Shown here piece by piece: positions 44,634 through 53,187 of a stretch of 64,000 nt of DNA; position 1 is the stretch's first letter; every line of letters begins with the position of its first letter. Made by a program: the position numbers and the translations under genes. The stretch covers positions 372,001 to 436,000 of the forward strand of contig CAXXPK010000003.1 in assembly GCA_963678075.2 (NCBI GenBank), in the 5' to 3' direction. The stretch comes from Oleispirillum sp963678075. Lineage in GTDB: Bacteria; Pseudomonadota; Alphaproteobacteria; Rhodospirillales; Rhodospirillaceae. The notes beneath the pieces were generated by a model, which was given only the letters and a program-made list of their open reading frames with translations, made no database searches and was not told where the DNA came from.

Positions 44634-46064
44634 TCATTCGGTCGGTGGCGCCGCATTGGCCTTCTTGCGTCCGAACGCCATGAAGAAGGCGATGAAGGCA
44701 AGCACGGCGGCGGCGAAGCCGATCCAGTTGGCGATGTCATAGGGCAGGTTGAGCCCGATCTTCTCCGCCGAGATGTAGGCGAAGGTCACCGCCGTCATGA
44801 AGGTGGCAGGGATGGTGCAGATCCAGTGCAACTTGCCGTTCTTGATCAGATGGGCTGCGGCCGCCCACAGCATCACCATGGCCAGGGTCTGATTGGCCCA
44901 GCCGAAGTAGCGCCAGATGACGTTGAAGTTGCCAAGCGAGATGACAAAGCCGATGGCGAACAGCGGCACTGCGATCATCAGACGTTTGATGATTTCTTGC
45001 TGCGGCATCTTGATGTATTCGGCGATGATCAGACGCGCCGAACGGAAGGCGGTATCGCCCGAGGTGATCGGCAGGATGACCACGCCCAAGATCGCCAGGG
45101 TGGTGCCGAGGCCGCCGCCCAAAAGCGCGGTGCTGATTTCGTTCACCACGTACGAGGGCGAGCCCTTGGCAATGGCGGCGCCAAGAGCGCCAGAGCTTTC
45201 ATAGAACGACAGGCCCAGGGTGGCCCAGATCAGGCCAATAATGCCTTCGCCGATCATCGCGCCGTAGAAGACGAAGCGCCCGCGCTTTTCGTTGACAAGG
45301 CAACGCGCCATCATCGGCGATTGGGTGGCATGGAAGCCCGAGATCGCGCCACAAGCGATGGTGATGAACATCAACGGCCAGATTGGCAGGTTCTTCGGAT
45401 GGGTGTTGGCCAGCGACAATCCCTGCGGCAAGACCTGATGTTCGCCGGAGAACAGGATCATCACGGTCAGGCTGATCGACATGAGGAACAGCAGCGCGCC
45501 GAAGATCGGATACAGACGCCCAATGATCTTGTCGACCGGCAGGATGGTGGCGAGGAAGTAGTAGCAGAAAATCGCCGCGACCCAATAATTGACCGGCCAG
45601 CCGGACAGCGCCGACAGCAGCTTGCCGGGCCCGAGGACGAAGACGATGCCGACCAGCAGCAGCAGAATGACCGAGAAATAGTTTATGAACTGCTTGAAGA
45701 TCGGCCCCAGCTCCTTGCCGACGACATTGGGGACGCTGTCGCCGTTGGAACGCAACGACAGCATTCCGGCGAAGTAATCGTGCACCGCGCCGGCGAAGAT
45801 GCTGCCGAAGACGATCCACAGCAGCGCGGAGGGTCCGTAAAGGGCGCCCAGAATCGGTCCGAAGATCGGGCCAAGGCCAGCGATGTTCAAAAGCTGAATA
45901 AGGAAAACCTTGCAGGTAGGCATGGCGACGAAGTCCACGCCGTCGGCCTTGGTTGTGGACGGGACGACGCGATTGGCGTCGGGTCCGAAGATGCGGTCAA
46001 CCAGTCCGCCGTAAATGAAATAGCCTGCGATCAACAGGCCCACGCACGCAAAGAAGAGAGCCAT
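44634..46064 (-). CDS. cstA: CstA-family carbon starvation / pyruvate transporter
   Basis: 476-aa multi-helix inner-membrane protein. CstA-family blocks: DGVDFVAMPTCKVFLIQLLN, AGLGPIFGPILGALYGPSAL, WIVFGSIFAGAVHDYFAGML, GAISGFHATQSPMMARCLVN and LPITSGDTAFRSARLIIAEY. E. coli relatives (CstA, BtsT) take up peptides or pyruvate; this shorter form is closest to the short CstA-like proteins of anaerobes and alphaproteobacteria. A good AGGAGACG site precedes the ATG at 46064. The substrate is inferred. Confidence 0.85.
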   Translation of the reverse strand: MALFFACVGLLIAGYFIYGGLVDRIFGPDANRVVPSTTKADGVDFVAMPTCKVFLIQLLNIAGLGPIFGPILGALYGPSALLWIVFGSIFAGAVHDYFAGMLSLRSNGDSVPNVVGKELGPIFKQFINYFSVILLLLVGIVFVLGPGKLLSALSGWPVNYWVAAIFCYYFLATILPVDKIIGRLYPIFGALLFLMSISLTVMILFSGEHQVLPQGLSLANTHPKNLPIWPLMFITIACGAISGFHATQSPMMARCLVNEKRGRFVFYGAMIGEGIIGLIWATLGLSFYESSGALGAAIAKGSPSYVVNEISTALLGGGLGTTLAILGVVILPITSGDTAFRSARLIIAEYIKMPQQEIIKRLMIAVPLFAIGFVISLGNFNVIWRYFGWANQTLAMVMLWAAAAHLIKNGKLHWICTIPATFMTAVTFAYISAEKIGLNLPYDIANWIGFAAAVLAFIAFFMAFGRKKANAAPPTE

Positions 46065-46367
46065 CAGACGTCTCCTGAGGATTTGCCTCGAATTGAGGCA
46101 TGACGTGTTCGCGGTTAACGAGGGGCCTCCCCCTGATGTGGGTGCGCCATATGCGCGATTTAACCCCACCAGTTTATCCCTCTAATTTAGAACTTTCCCC
46201 CCGTGGCGGGAAATATTCAATATTTTTTTGATGCTTAAATCGCGTTGATATTTCAATAAAATGCGAATCCAGCAACCGTGGGGTGGGTGCTGAAAAACGC
46301 GTAGCCGCTCCCCGCAGATAAGCTGAAGGCGGCCCCGCCGACGGGTTGGTCGGTGCCGGTGGAGGCG
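46065..46367. other. AT-rich spacer upstream of cstA
   Basis: About 300 bases without a gene. AT-rich stretches (GAAATATTCAATATTTTTTT) near 46209 are likely promoter DNA for the minus-strand cstA gene. Confidence 0.4.
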
Positions 46368-46555
46368 TTAGGCGGAACGGAGGTCGCCAAGGAACCGTTC
46401 AACCACGGCGTTTAGCGCCCCGGTGTCGGTCGCCAGTGTTGTTGCCGCGTCGCGAATTTCGCGACTGGAGGTGGCGACTCGGTTCGATGCGTCCATGACT
46501 TCCCGAACGTTGCCGCGCAAGCCACCTTGTCCTTGACCGGTGCGTCCTTGGTCTG
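46368..46555 (-). pseudogene. C-terminal fragment of a methyl-accepting chemotaxis protein
   Basis: The minus strand encodes NVREVMDASNRVATSSREIR and then DAATTLATDTGALNAVVERF and LGDLRSA before TAA at 46368-46370. This is the tail pattern of methyl-accepting chemotaxis proteins (amphipathic helix, then a short V..FL..LR end). The frame is closed upstream by TAG near 46565, and no signalling or sensor domain remains, so this is only a remnant. Confidence 0.6.
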
Positions 46556-46759
46556 TTTCCAGCTATATCGCACCACGCCGCCACCATTCCTTTGTTATTC
46601 ATAGGTTTTCCGCGCGGGCGTGGGGCGGCGTTATGTGTCCGGCCTGCGCGGCCGTCAATGCAATCCTGGCCTTATTCCAGATTTTCATACTGCGATCGTG
46701 GTTTGGGATCGATGATCCTTATGTGAAACATGGATCGTCGCAACCGGATGGCTTTGCGA

Positions 46760-46789
46760 TTGACGAAAATCTCGACTCTCCCGTATAAC
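46760..46789 (+). promoter_or_regulatory. Sigma-70-type promoter for serC
   Basis: -35 TTGACG (46760-46765) and -10 TATAAC (46784-46789) are separated by 18 bases, about 60 bases upstream of the serC start. The best-looking core promoter in the window. Confidence 0.65.
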
Positions 46790-46850
46790 GCGGGTGGGCC
46801 GCGACCTCCCAACGGGTCGTCAAGCCCTTCTGCAGTGGAAGGGAGTTTCC
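46790..46850 (+). ncRNA. Candidate serC leader RNA (serC motif)
   Basis: Between the promoter and serC lie two small hairpins. The first is formed by GACC and GGTC around TCCCAACG. The second, CCCTTC-TGCAGTG-GAAGGG, pairs with the ribosome-binding GGAAGGGAG just before the ATG. The arrangement matches the alphaproteobacterial serC motif reported upstream of serC genes. Assignment rests on position and shape only. Confidence 0.5.
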
Positions 46851-46851
46851 G

Positions 46852-48021
46852 ATGAACGTGATCGCCAAGCCGGTCCTGCGACCGGCCAACCCCAATTTTT
46901 CTTCTGGTCCCTGCGCCAAGCGTCCCGGCTTCAGCCTGGAAGCCCTGGCTGGCGCTTGTCTTGGCCGTTCGCACCGCGCCAAGATCGGCAAGGCGCGCTT
47001 GAAGGACGTGATCGACCGCTCCAGGGCGGTTCTGGGCGTCCCCGCCGGGTATCGTCTGGGGATCGTTCCCGCCTCCGACACCGGCGCCGTCGAAATGGCG
47101 CTGTGGAGCCTGTTGGGCCCGCGCGGTATCGACGTGCTGACCTGGGAAAGTTTCGGTTCCGGCTGGGCGGACGACGTCCGCAAGCAGCTGAAGCTGACCG
47201 ACGTGCGGGTGATGAACGCCCCCTATGGCGAAATTCCCGATTTGGCGCAGGTCGATTTCGCCCGTGACGTGGTGTTCACCTGGAACGGCACCACCTCGGG
47301 CGTGTGCGTGCCGAACGGCGACTGGATTCCCGCCGACCGCGAAGGCCTGACCATCTGCGACGCAACCTCCGCCGCGTTCGCCATGGACCTGGCCTGGGAT
47401 AAGCTCGACGTCGTCACCTACTCCTGGCAGAAGGTGATGGGCGGCGAGGGCCAGCACGGCATCCTGATTCTTTCCCCGCGCGCCGTCGCTCGCCTGGAAA
47501 GCCATACCCCAGCCTGGCCGATGCCGAAGATCTTCCGTATGACCAAGGGCGGCAAGCTGATCGAGGGTATTTTCGAGGGCGAAACCATCAATACGCCCTC
47601 GATGCTGGCGGTTGAAGATGCGCTCGACGGTCTGAAGTGGGGCGAGCAGATCGGCGGTCTGCCCACCCTGATGGCGCGCAGCCAAGCCAATCTGGCGGCA
47701 ATCGCCGCTTGGGTGGAAAAAAGCCCGAACGTGGATTTTCTGGCGGCCAATCCGGCGATCCGTTCCAACACTTCGGTGTGTTTGAAGATCGTTGCGCCGT
47801 GGTTCGCCAAGCTGGATGCCGAGGGTCAGCAGAAGGAGCAGAAGGCGATCGTCTCCCTGCTCGACAAGGAAGGCGTCGCCTATGATATCGGCGCCTATCG
47901 CGATGCCCCCGCGGGCTTGCGGATTTGGGCCGGGGCGACGGTCGAGGCTGCCGACCTTGAGGCCCTGTTCCCATGGGTTGAATGGGCTCTGGCCGAAATC
48001 GCGAAAAGTTTCGCCGCCTGA
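46852..48021 (+). CDS. serC: Phosphoserine aminotransferase
   Basis: PLP enzyme making 3-phosphoserine from 3-phosphohydroxypyruvate and glutamate. 389 aa, the length of the alphaproteobacterial subtype. The start NPNFSSGPCAKRPGFSLEAL is diagnostic. Lys194 in TYSWQKVMGGEGQHG binds PLP, and GIVPASDTGAVEMALWSLLG is the cofactor phosphate region. It is followed by serA, so the first two serine-biosynthesis steps are co-located. Confidence 0.95.
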   Translation: MNVIAKPVLRPANPNFSSGPCAKRPGFSLEALAGACLGRSHRAKIGKARLKDVIDRSRAVLGVPAGYRLGIVPASDTGAVEMALWSLLGPRGIDVLTWESFGSGWADDVRKQLKLTDVRVMNAPYGEIPDLAQVDFARDVVFTWNGTTSGVCVPNGDWIPADREGLTICDATSAAFAMDLAWDKLDVVTYSWQKVMGGEGQHGILILSPRAVARLESHTPAWPMPKIFRMTKGGKLIEGIFEGETINTPSMLAVEDALDGLKWGEQIGGLPTLMARSQANLAAIAAWVEKSPNVDFLAANPAIRSNTSVCLKIVAPWFAKLDAEGQQKEQKAIVSLLDKEGVAYDIGAYRDAPAGLRIWAGATVEAADLEALFPWVEWALAEIAKSFAA

Positions 48022-48034
48022 GGCCGTGATGCGA

Positions 48035-48061
48035 CGGGGTCCGGCATATCGCCGGACCCCG
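48035..48061 (+). other. Hairpin between serC and serA
   Basis: 11-bp stem CGGGGTCCGGC / GCCGGACCCCG with loop ATATC, no T run. It may stabilise or attenuate the serC-serA transcript. Confidence 0.5.
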
Positions 48062-48105
48062 CGGTCCCCCATTTCCGTTGTCATCCTCCGCAAGGGAGCT
48101 TCCCC

Positions 48106-49680
48106 ATGCTGAAAGTCCTGATTTCCGATAAGATGAGCCCGCTCGCCGAAGAGATCTTCAAGGTGCGCGGCGTCGAGGTCGATTACAAGCCCGGTATGAC
48201 GCCGGACGAATTGAAAGCCTGCATCGGCGACTATCACGGTCTGGCGATCCGCTCCGACACCAAGGTCAAGGCCGAGATCATCGCCGCCGCGACCAATCTG
48301 AAGGTGGTCGGTCGTGCCGGCATCGGTGTCGATAACGTCGATATTCCGGCGGCGACCGCGCGCGGCATCGTGGTGATGAACACGCCGTTCGGCAACTCGA
48401 TCACCACCGCCGAGCATGCGATCGCGATGATGATGGCCCTGGCCCGCGACATTCCGCAGGCGTCCGCCTCGACCCACGCGGGCAAGTGGGAAAAGTCGAA
48501 GTTCATGGGGGTCGAGCTGTTCGGCAAGACGCTTGGTGTGGTCGGTTGCGGCAACATCGGTTCCTGCGTCGCTGAACGCGTGATCGGGCTGAAGATGCGG
48601 GTCGTCGCCTTCGACCCCTACCTGTCGCCGGAACGCGCCAAGGATCTGGGTGTCGAGAAGGTGGGGCTGGACGAACTGTTCGCGCGTGCCGACTTCATCA
48701 CCCTGCACACCCCGCTGACCGACGCGACGCGCGGCATCATTTCCGAAAAGTCGTTCGGCAAGATGAAAAAGGGCGTGCGCATCGTCAACTGCGCGCGCGG
48801 CGGCCTGGTCGATGAGGCGGCGTTGAAGGTGGCCCTGGACGACGGTCGTGTCGCGGGCGCGGCCCTGGACGTGTTCGAGGAAGAACCGGCCAAGGAAACT
48901 GCCCTGTTCGGTCACCCCAGGGTGGTTTGCACGCCGCATCTGGGGGCGTCCACCAAGGAAGCGCAGGTCAACGTCGCGGTGCAGGTGGCGGAACAGATTT
49001 CCGATTTTCTGCTTACCGGCGCGGTGACCAACGCCTTGAACATGCCCTCCGTTTCGGCCGAGGATGCGCCGAAGCTGAGGCCCTATATGAAGCTGGTCGA
49101 ATATTTGGGCGGCTTCGCCGGCCAGATCACCCGTACCGGCATCAAGGCGGTGACCATCGAATACGAAGGCATGGTCGCCGATCTGAGTACCAGGCCGTTG
49201 ACCGCGATCGCGCTGTCGGGGTTGCTGCGTCCGATGTTGGACGCGGTCAACATGGTCAGCGCCCCCGCCGTGGCGAAGGAACGCAACATCGCGATCTCCG
49301 AAACCAAGCGCGAGAAGTGCGAGGAATACCAAACCCTGGTCAAGTTAACGGTGACCACCGAGACCCAGACCCGTTCGGTCTCCGGGACCTTGTTCGCGGG
49401 TCGTCCGCGTCTGGTCGAAGTCAACGGCATTCCGGTCGAAGCCGAATTCGCGCCGCACATGCTGTTCTTCACCAACAAGGATAAGCCGGGGTTGATCGGC
49501 AAGCTGGGAACCGCTTTGGGATTGGCTGGGGTCAACATCGCGACCTTTCACCTGGGCCGCAACGCGGTCGGCGAGGATGCCGTCGCCTTGGTTCAGGTCG
49601 ATGGTGCGCTGAAAGCCGACGTCCTGGACTCCCTGCGCGCCCTGCCCAATGTGGTGCGGGTGGAATCGCTGAAGTTCTAG
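48106..49680 (+). CDS. serA: D-3-phosphoglycerate dehydrogenase
   Basis: First step of serine synthesis. 524 aa, the long form. Substrate-binding start LKVLISDKMSPLAEEIF; NAD-binding GKTLGVVGCGNIGSCVAERV; catalytic Arg, Glu and His regions (NCARGGLVDEAAL, DVFEEEPAKE, VVCTPHLGASTKEAQ); an intervening domain; and a C-terminal ACT domain (LFFTNKDKPGLIGKLGTALG) that may allow serine feedback. An IS is inserted exactly at the TAG stop, which is preserved. Confidence 0.96.
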   Translation: MLKVLISDKMSPLAEEIFKVRGVEVDYKPGMTPDELKACIGDYHGLAIRSDTKVKAEIIAAATNLKVVGRAGIGVDNVDIPAATARGIVVMNTPFGNSITTAEHAIAMMMALARDIPQASASTHAGKWEKSKFMGVELFGKTLGVVGCGNIGSCVAERVIGLKMRVVAFDPYLSPERAKDLGVEKVGLDELFARADFITLHTPLTDATRGIISEKSFGKMKKGVRIVNCARGGLVDEAALKVALDDGRVAGAALDVFEEEPAKETALFGHPRVVCTPHLGASTKEAQVNVAVQVAEQISDFLLTGAVTNALNMPSVSAEDAPKLRPYMKLVEYLGGFAGQITRTGIKAVTIEYEGMVADLSTRPLTAIALSGLLRPMLDAVNMVSAPAVAKERNIAISETKREKCEEYQTLVKLTVTTETQTRSVSGTLFAGRPRLVEVNGIPVEAEFAPHMLFFTNKDKPGLIGKLGTALGLAGVNIATFHLGRNAVGEDAVALVQVDGALKADVLDSLRALPNVVRVESLKF

Positions 49681-50404
49681 ACTCAGGACTCATTAAGGTT
49701 CGATCCAGAAGAGGAGGAGTACCGCGATGATGACGGCGGCAAAGAAGATATCCGCGCATCGGTCATATCGGGTGTGGATACCCCGCCAATCCTTGAGGCG
49801 AGCGAAGAGGTTCTCGATCCTATGACGCTGGCGATAGAGGGTTTTGTCGTAAGCGTGCTGGGTTTTGCGATGACGCATTGGCGGGATGCATGTAGCGATC
49901 CCTCGCTGAGCAGCAGGATGAGGGGCCTTCCTTGTCCGTCGCAAACCGCATGAAGCTTGGAGTTCAGCCCGCCTTTTGTGCGTCCGATACATCGGGGAAG
50001 AGCCCCTTTTTATAGAGGCTCGCGGCGGTCCGATGAGCTTTCAGGTGGGTTGCATCGATCATCAACCGGTCTGGAGGGCCAGCCTCTCCCGTCAAGGCCG
50101 CGAAGATCCGGCTGAACACCCCAAGTCGGCTCCAGCGAACGAAACGATTATAGAGGGTTTTGTGGGGGCCATAGACGAGTGGTGCATCTCGCCACCGTAA
50201 GCCGTTGCGGATCACATGAACGATGCCGCTGATCACTCGCCGATCATCAACCCGCGGCACGCCATGCGATAGCGGGAAATGCGGCTCGATCTTCGCCAAC
50301 TGCCTCTCTGACAACCAAAACAGATCACTCATGGATGGGGTCCTCCCTCCCATGAGTGAATCAGCCGCCGATCTGCCTGACAATAATTTAATGAGTCCTG
50401 AGCC
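49680..50404 (-). mobile_element. IS5-family (IS427-like) element, copy C, 725-bp deletion form
   Basis: Inserted at a TA, duplicated at 49678-49679 and 50405-50406; the serA stop codon TAG is regenerated by the target TA plus the first base of the IS. It carries the same 121-bp internal deletion as copy A. It separates serA from cspA. Confidence 0.9.
49964..50332 (-). pseudogene. IS5-family transposase ORF A of deletion copy C
   Basis: 122 aa starting MSDLFWLSERQLAKIEPHFP and ending SDAQKAG. The following frame lacks the 121 bp encoding the second catalytic Asp, so the transposase is non-functional. It is nearly identical to copy A; copy A has GGGGGG where copy C has GAGGGG. Confidence 0.8.
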
Positions 50405-50479
50405 TAGTCTCGCCTGACACTCTGCGATTTCGACGGCCCGCGACCGCAGGCAAGCAGTATTTTTTGAAAGGATCTTCCT

Positions 50480-50692
50480 ATGGCTACGGGAACCGTGAAA
50501 TGGTTTAACGCCCAGAAGGGTTTTGGCTTCATTGCGCCGGATGACGGCGGCAGCGATGCCTTCGTGCACATCAGCGCCGTCGAGCGTTCGGGCATTGGCA
50601 GCCTGAACGAAGGACAGAAGGTGGGGTACGATCTCGTCTCCGACCGCAAGAGCGGCAAGATGTCGGCCGAGAATCTGAAGGTTCTGGGCTAA
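50480..50692 (+). CDS. cspA: Cold-shock domain protein (CspA family)
   Basis: 70-aa single-stranded nucleic-acid-binding protein acting as an RNA chaperone. MATGTVKWFNAQKGFGFIAP contains the RNP1 motif KGFGFI (residues 13-18), and DAFVHISAVE contains RNP2. AAAGGA precedes the ATG. Only about 75 bases separate it from IS copy C, so its native promoter may be displaced and expression may now depend on the IS. Confidence 0.94.
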   Translation: MATGTVKWFNAQKGFGFIAPDDGGSDAFVHISAVERSGIGSLNEGQKVGYDLVSDRKSGKMSAENLKVLG

Positions 50693-50840
50693 CTTCCGCC
50701 TCCGCTTCGATGGCGGCGACGACCCATCGCAATAAACGACGGCCTCGGCGGGACGGTTGATGATTCAGCCGATGCATCCCGTCGGGGGCTTCGTTTTTCG
50801 CCGGTCGTGAATTCGACCGGCATCAGCAAGGGAGGACGTC

Positions 50841-50972
50841 ATGTCCAAGGGTCAGCAACGCAGCAATCGCGAAATCAAGAAACCGAAGAAAAAGCCCGCT
50901 GCGGCGCCGATTTCCATCTCCGCCGTCAAGGGGCTTTCCGAGTCCCTGACCAACCCCAAGAAGAAGACCTGA
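50841..50972 (+). CDS. Small basic protein of 43 aa
   Basis: MSKGQQRSNREIKKPKKKPA followed by ISAVKGLSESLTNPKKKT. An excellent GGGAGGACGTC ribosome site precedes the ATG. I recognise it as a conserved small Lys-rich protein of alphaproteobacteria and related groups, often annotated only as hypothetical; the Lys-rich ends suggest nucleic-acid binding, but that is inference. It lies between cspA and the convergent yqgE gene. Confidence 0.65.
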   Translation: MSKGQQRSNREIKKPKKKPAAAPISISAVKGLSESLTNPKKKT

Positions 50973-51003
50973 GGTCCGCGTTTTGGACCTTCGGTCGTGG
51001 GGC

Positions 51004-51579
51004 TTATGCGTTCCCCGAGGTTGACGAGAGCTTGCCGATTTCGATCCCGAGCTTTTCGATCGCCTGTTGCCATTTCTTCTGATTTTCCGGGCCGAACAGA
51101 AGGGTATCGTCGGTGGGAACGATCAGCCAGGCGTTGGCCTTGATTTCGGCATCCAGTTGCCCGGCGCCCCACCCGGCATAGCCCAAGGCCATCAGGCAAT
51201 GGCGCGGGCCGCGCCCTTCCGCCACCGCGCGCAGGATGTCCAGGGTCGCGGTGAGCGCCCGGCGTTTGTCCACCAGCAGGCTTGATTCCGCCATGAAGTC
51301 GGCGGAATGCAAGACGAAGCCACGGCCGGGCTCGACCGGGCCGCCGAAGTGCACCTTGAGGTTGGCGCATGCCGGAGAGGCCGGGATGTTCAGCTGCTCC
51401 ATCAGATGGGTGATCGGCATGTCCGGCAGTTCCCGGTTGAGGATCAGCCCCATCGCGCCTTCGGCGGAGTGCGCGCACAGATAAACCACGGCATGTTCGA
51501 AACGCGAATCCTGCATTCCCGGCATGGCGACGAGGCAGCGTCCAGAAAGGTAATCGGTGGGATTGTGCGCGGCGGCCAT
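51004..51579 (-). CDS. YqgE/AlgH family protein (UPF0301)
   Basis: 191 aa. Typical family blocks: YLSGRCLVAMPGMQDSRFEH, VVYLCAHSAEGAMGLILNRE, VHFGGPVEPGRGFVLHSADF and ALGYAGWGAGQLDAEIKANA. The biochemical role of the family is not settled. ATG at 51579 (MAAAHNPTDYLSG) is chosen over upstream in-frame codons because the family starts about ten residues before YLSG. Confidence 0.88.
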   Translation of the reverse strand: MAAAHNPTDYLSGRCLVAMPGMQDSRFEHAVVYLCAHSAEGAMGLILNRELPDMPITHLMEQLNIPASPACANLKVHFGGPVEPGRGFVLHSADFMAESSLLVDKRRALTATLDILRAVAEGRGPRHCLMALGYAGWGAGQLDAEIKANAWLIVPTDDTLLFGPENQKKWQQAIEKLGIEIGKLSSTSGNA

Positions 51580-51670
51580 CGAGGGCCCTTCGAATGGTTG
51601 AAGGATTACCATACCGGTGGCGGTCTTTTTCGGCAAAGGTGGGGCCTGAGTCCTGGGTCCGTGGCCTGGG

Positions 51671-52126
51671 TTATCCCTTCTTGCGGCCGGGAACGGCGGC
51701 GCGGGCCAGGGCATCGACGCGTTCGTTTTCGGCGTGGCCGTCGTGACCCTTGACCCAGGTCCAGGCGATGCGGTGGGGGGCCAAGGCGGCCTCCAGCCGT
51801 TGCCAAAGATCGACGTTCTTGACCGGTTCCTTGGCGGCGGTTTTCCAGCCGCGCGCCTTCCATCCCGGCAGCCATTCGGTGATGCCCTTCATCAGGTACT
51901 GGCTGTCGGTGTGAATGCGCACCGCGCAGGGGCGGCGCAGGCTTTCCAGTCCGGCGATCGCCGCCATCATTTCCATGCGGTTGTTGGTGGTCTGTTCCTC
52001 GCCGCCCGAAAGTTCGCGTTCGACCGCGCGGCAGCGCAGCCGCGCGCCCCAGCCGCCGGGGCCGGGATTGCCCGAGCACGCTCCGTCGGTGAACAGATCG
52101 ACCGGGGTCAACTCAGCCGAGGCCAT
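51671..52126 (-). CDS. rnhA: Ribonuclease HI
   Basis: Degrades RNA in RNA-DNA hybrids. 151 aa. The four acidic active-site residues are visible: Asp in VDLFTDGACSGNPGPGGWGA, Glu in NNRMEMMAAIAGL, Asp in HTDSQYLMKGI and Asp in NERVDALARAA. Its start overlaps the end of thrB by 14 bases; thrB-rnhA is a conserved alphaproteobacterial pair. Confidence 0.95.
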   Translation of the reverse strand: MASAELTPVDLFTDGACSGNPGPGGWGARLRCRAVERELSGGEEQTTNNRMEMMAAIAGLESLRRPCAVRIHTDSQYLMKGITEWLPGWKARGWKTAAKEPVKNVDLWQRLEAALAPHRIAWTWVKGHDGHAENERVDALARAAVPGRKKG

Positions 52127-53078
52127 AGGCGCTGGCTCCGGCGATGCCGCGATGGAAGCGCGAAATGCGCAAGTATTCCAGCGGGTCCTTGGGGCGCACC
52201 AGGGCGCCGGTGGGGGTATGCAGCCAATCGTAAAGACGGGTCAGCAGAAAGCGCATCGCGGCGCCGCGCGCCAGCAACGGCAGGGCGGCGATTTCCGCGG
52301 GCGACAGCGGCCGTGCTGCGGCATAGGCGGACAGCAAATGGCGCGCCTTGGTGATGTTGAAGTCGAGGCCCGGTTCGAAGCACCAAGCGTTCATCAGAAT
52401 GGCCAGATCATAGGCATAGATGTCGTTGCAGGCGAAATAGAAGTCGATGACGCCGGACACCGCCTCCCCCCGGAAGAAGACGTTATCGGGGAACAGGTCG
52501 GCGTGGATCACCCCGGAGGGCAGCCCGGTCGGCCAGGCGGCTTCCAGGGCGGCCAGTTCGTGGTCGAGCTCGGCGGACAATCCGGCCACCACGCCGTCGG
52601 CCAGATGCGCGGACTGCGCGAACAGCGGGCGCCAGCCCCCGACGCTTAAGGTGTTGGCGCGTGCCTTGGGGTAATCGGCGCCGGCCAGATGCAGATGGGC
52701 CAGCGTTGCGCCGACCCCGGCGCAGTGGGCGGTGGTAATGCTGCGCGGCGACAATCCCTTCAGGAAGCTGAACAGCGCGGCGGGTCGTCCGCTCAGGGTT
52801 CGCAGAACGCTGCCGTCCTTGGCGACGATCGGCAGCGGGCAGGTCACGCCCTTGGTCGCCAGGAGGCGCATCAATCCCAGGAAATAAGGCAGGTCGTCCG
52901 GGTTCACCCGCTTTTCGTAGAGGGTGAGAATGTACGAGGTTCCGTCTTCGGTCCGGACCAGGAAGTTGGAGTTTTCGACCCCTTCGGCGATGCCTTTGAA
53001 CGACACCACGTCGGCCACCGCGTAGGCGGCCATGAAGGCGGCCAATGCGTCGTCGGTGACATCGGTGTAAACGGCCAT
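52113..53078 (-). CDS. thrB: Homoserine kinase, APH-like type
   Basis: Phosphorylates homoserine in threonine synthesis. 321 aa with an aminoglycoside-phosphotransferase fold: start MAVYTDVTDDALAAFMAAYA, catalytic loop GVIHADLFPDNVFF, and the metal-binding Asp in SGVIDFYFACNDIYAYDLAI. This is the alphaproteobacterial form, unrelated to GHMP-type ThrB. Confidence 0.92.
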   Translation of the reverse strand: MAVYTDVTDDALAAFMAAYAVADVVSFKGIAEGVENSNFLVRTEDGTSYILTLYEKRVNPDDLPYFLGLMRLLATKGVTCPLPIVAKDGSVLRTLSGRPAALFSFLKGLSPRSITTAHCAGVGATLAHLHLAGADYPKARANTLSVGGWRPLFAQSAHLADGVVAGLSAELDHELAALEAAWPTGLPSGVIHADLFPDNVFFRGEAVSGVIDFYFACNDIYAYDLAILMNAWCFEPGLDFNITKARHLLSAYAAARPLSPAEIAALPLLARGAAMRFLLTRLYDWLHTPTGALVRPKDPLEYLRISRFHRGIAGASAYGLG

Positions 53079-53187
53079 CGCGGACCCCTTTCGTCAAGAG
53101 GCATGGGTATAAGGCAAAGATGGAGCGAAGGGTAGGGGGGTTTCATGCCGGCCAGCCGTGTTCCCCACCAATCATGGTTGGCTGGGA

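Noticed and set aside
46399..46602. 67-codon minus-strand frame
   Set aside because: The recognisable chemoreceptor tail is in a different frame of the same strand.
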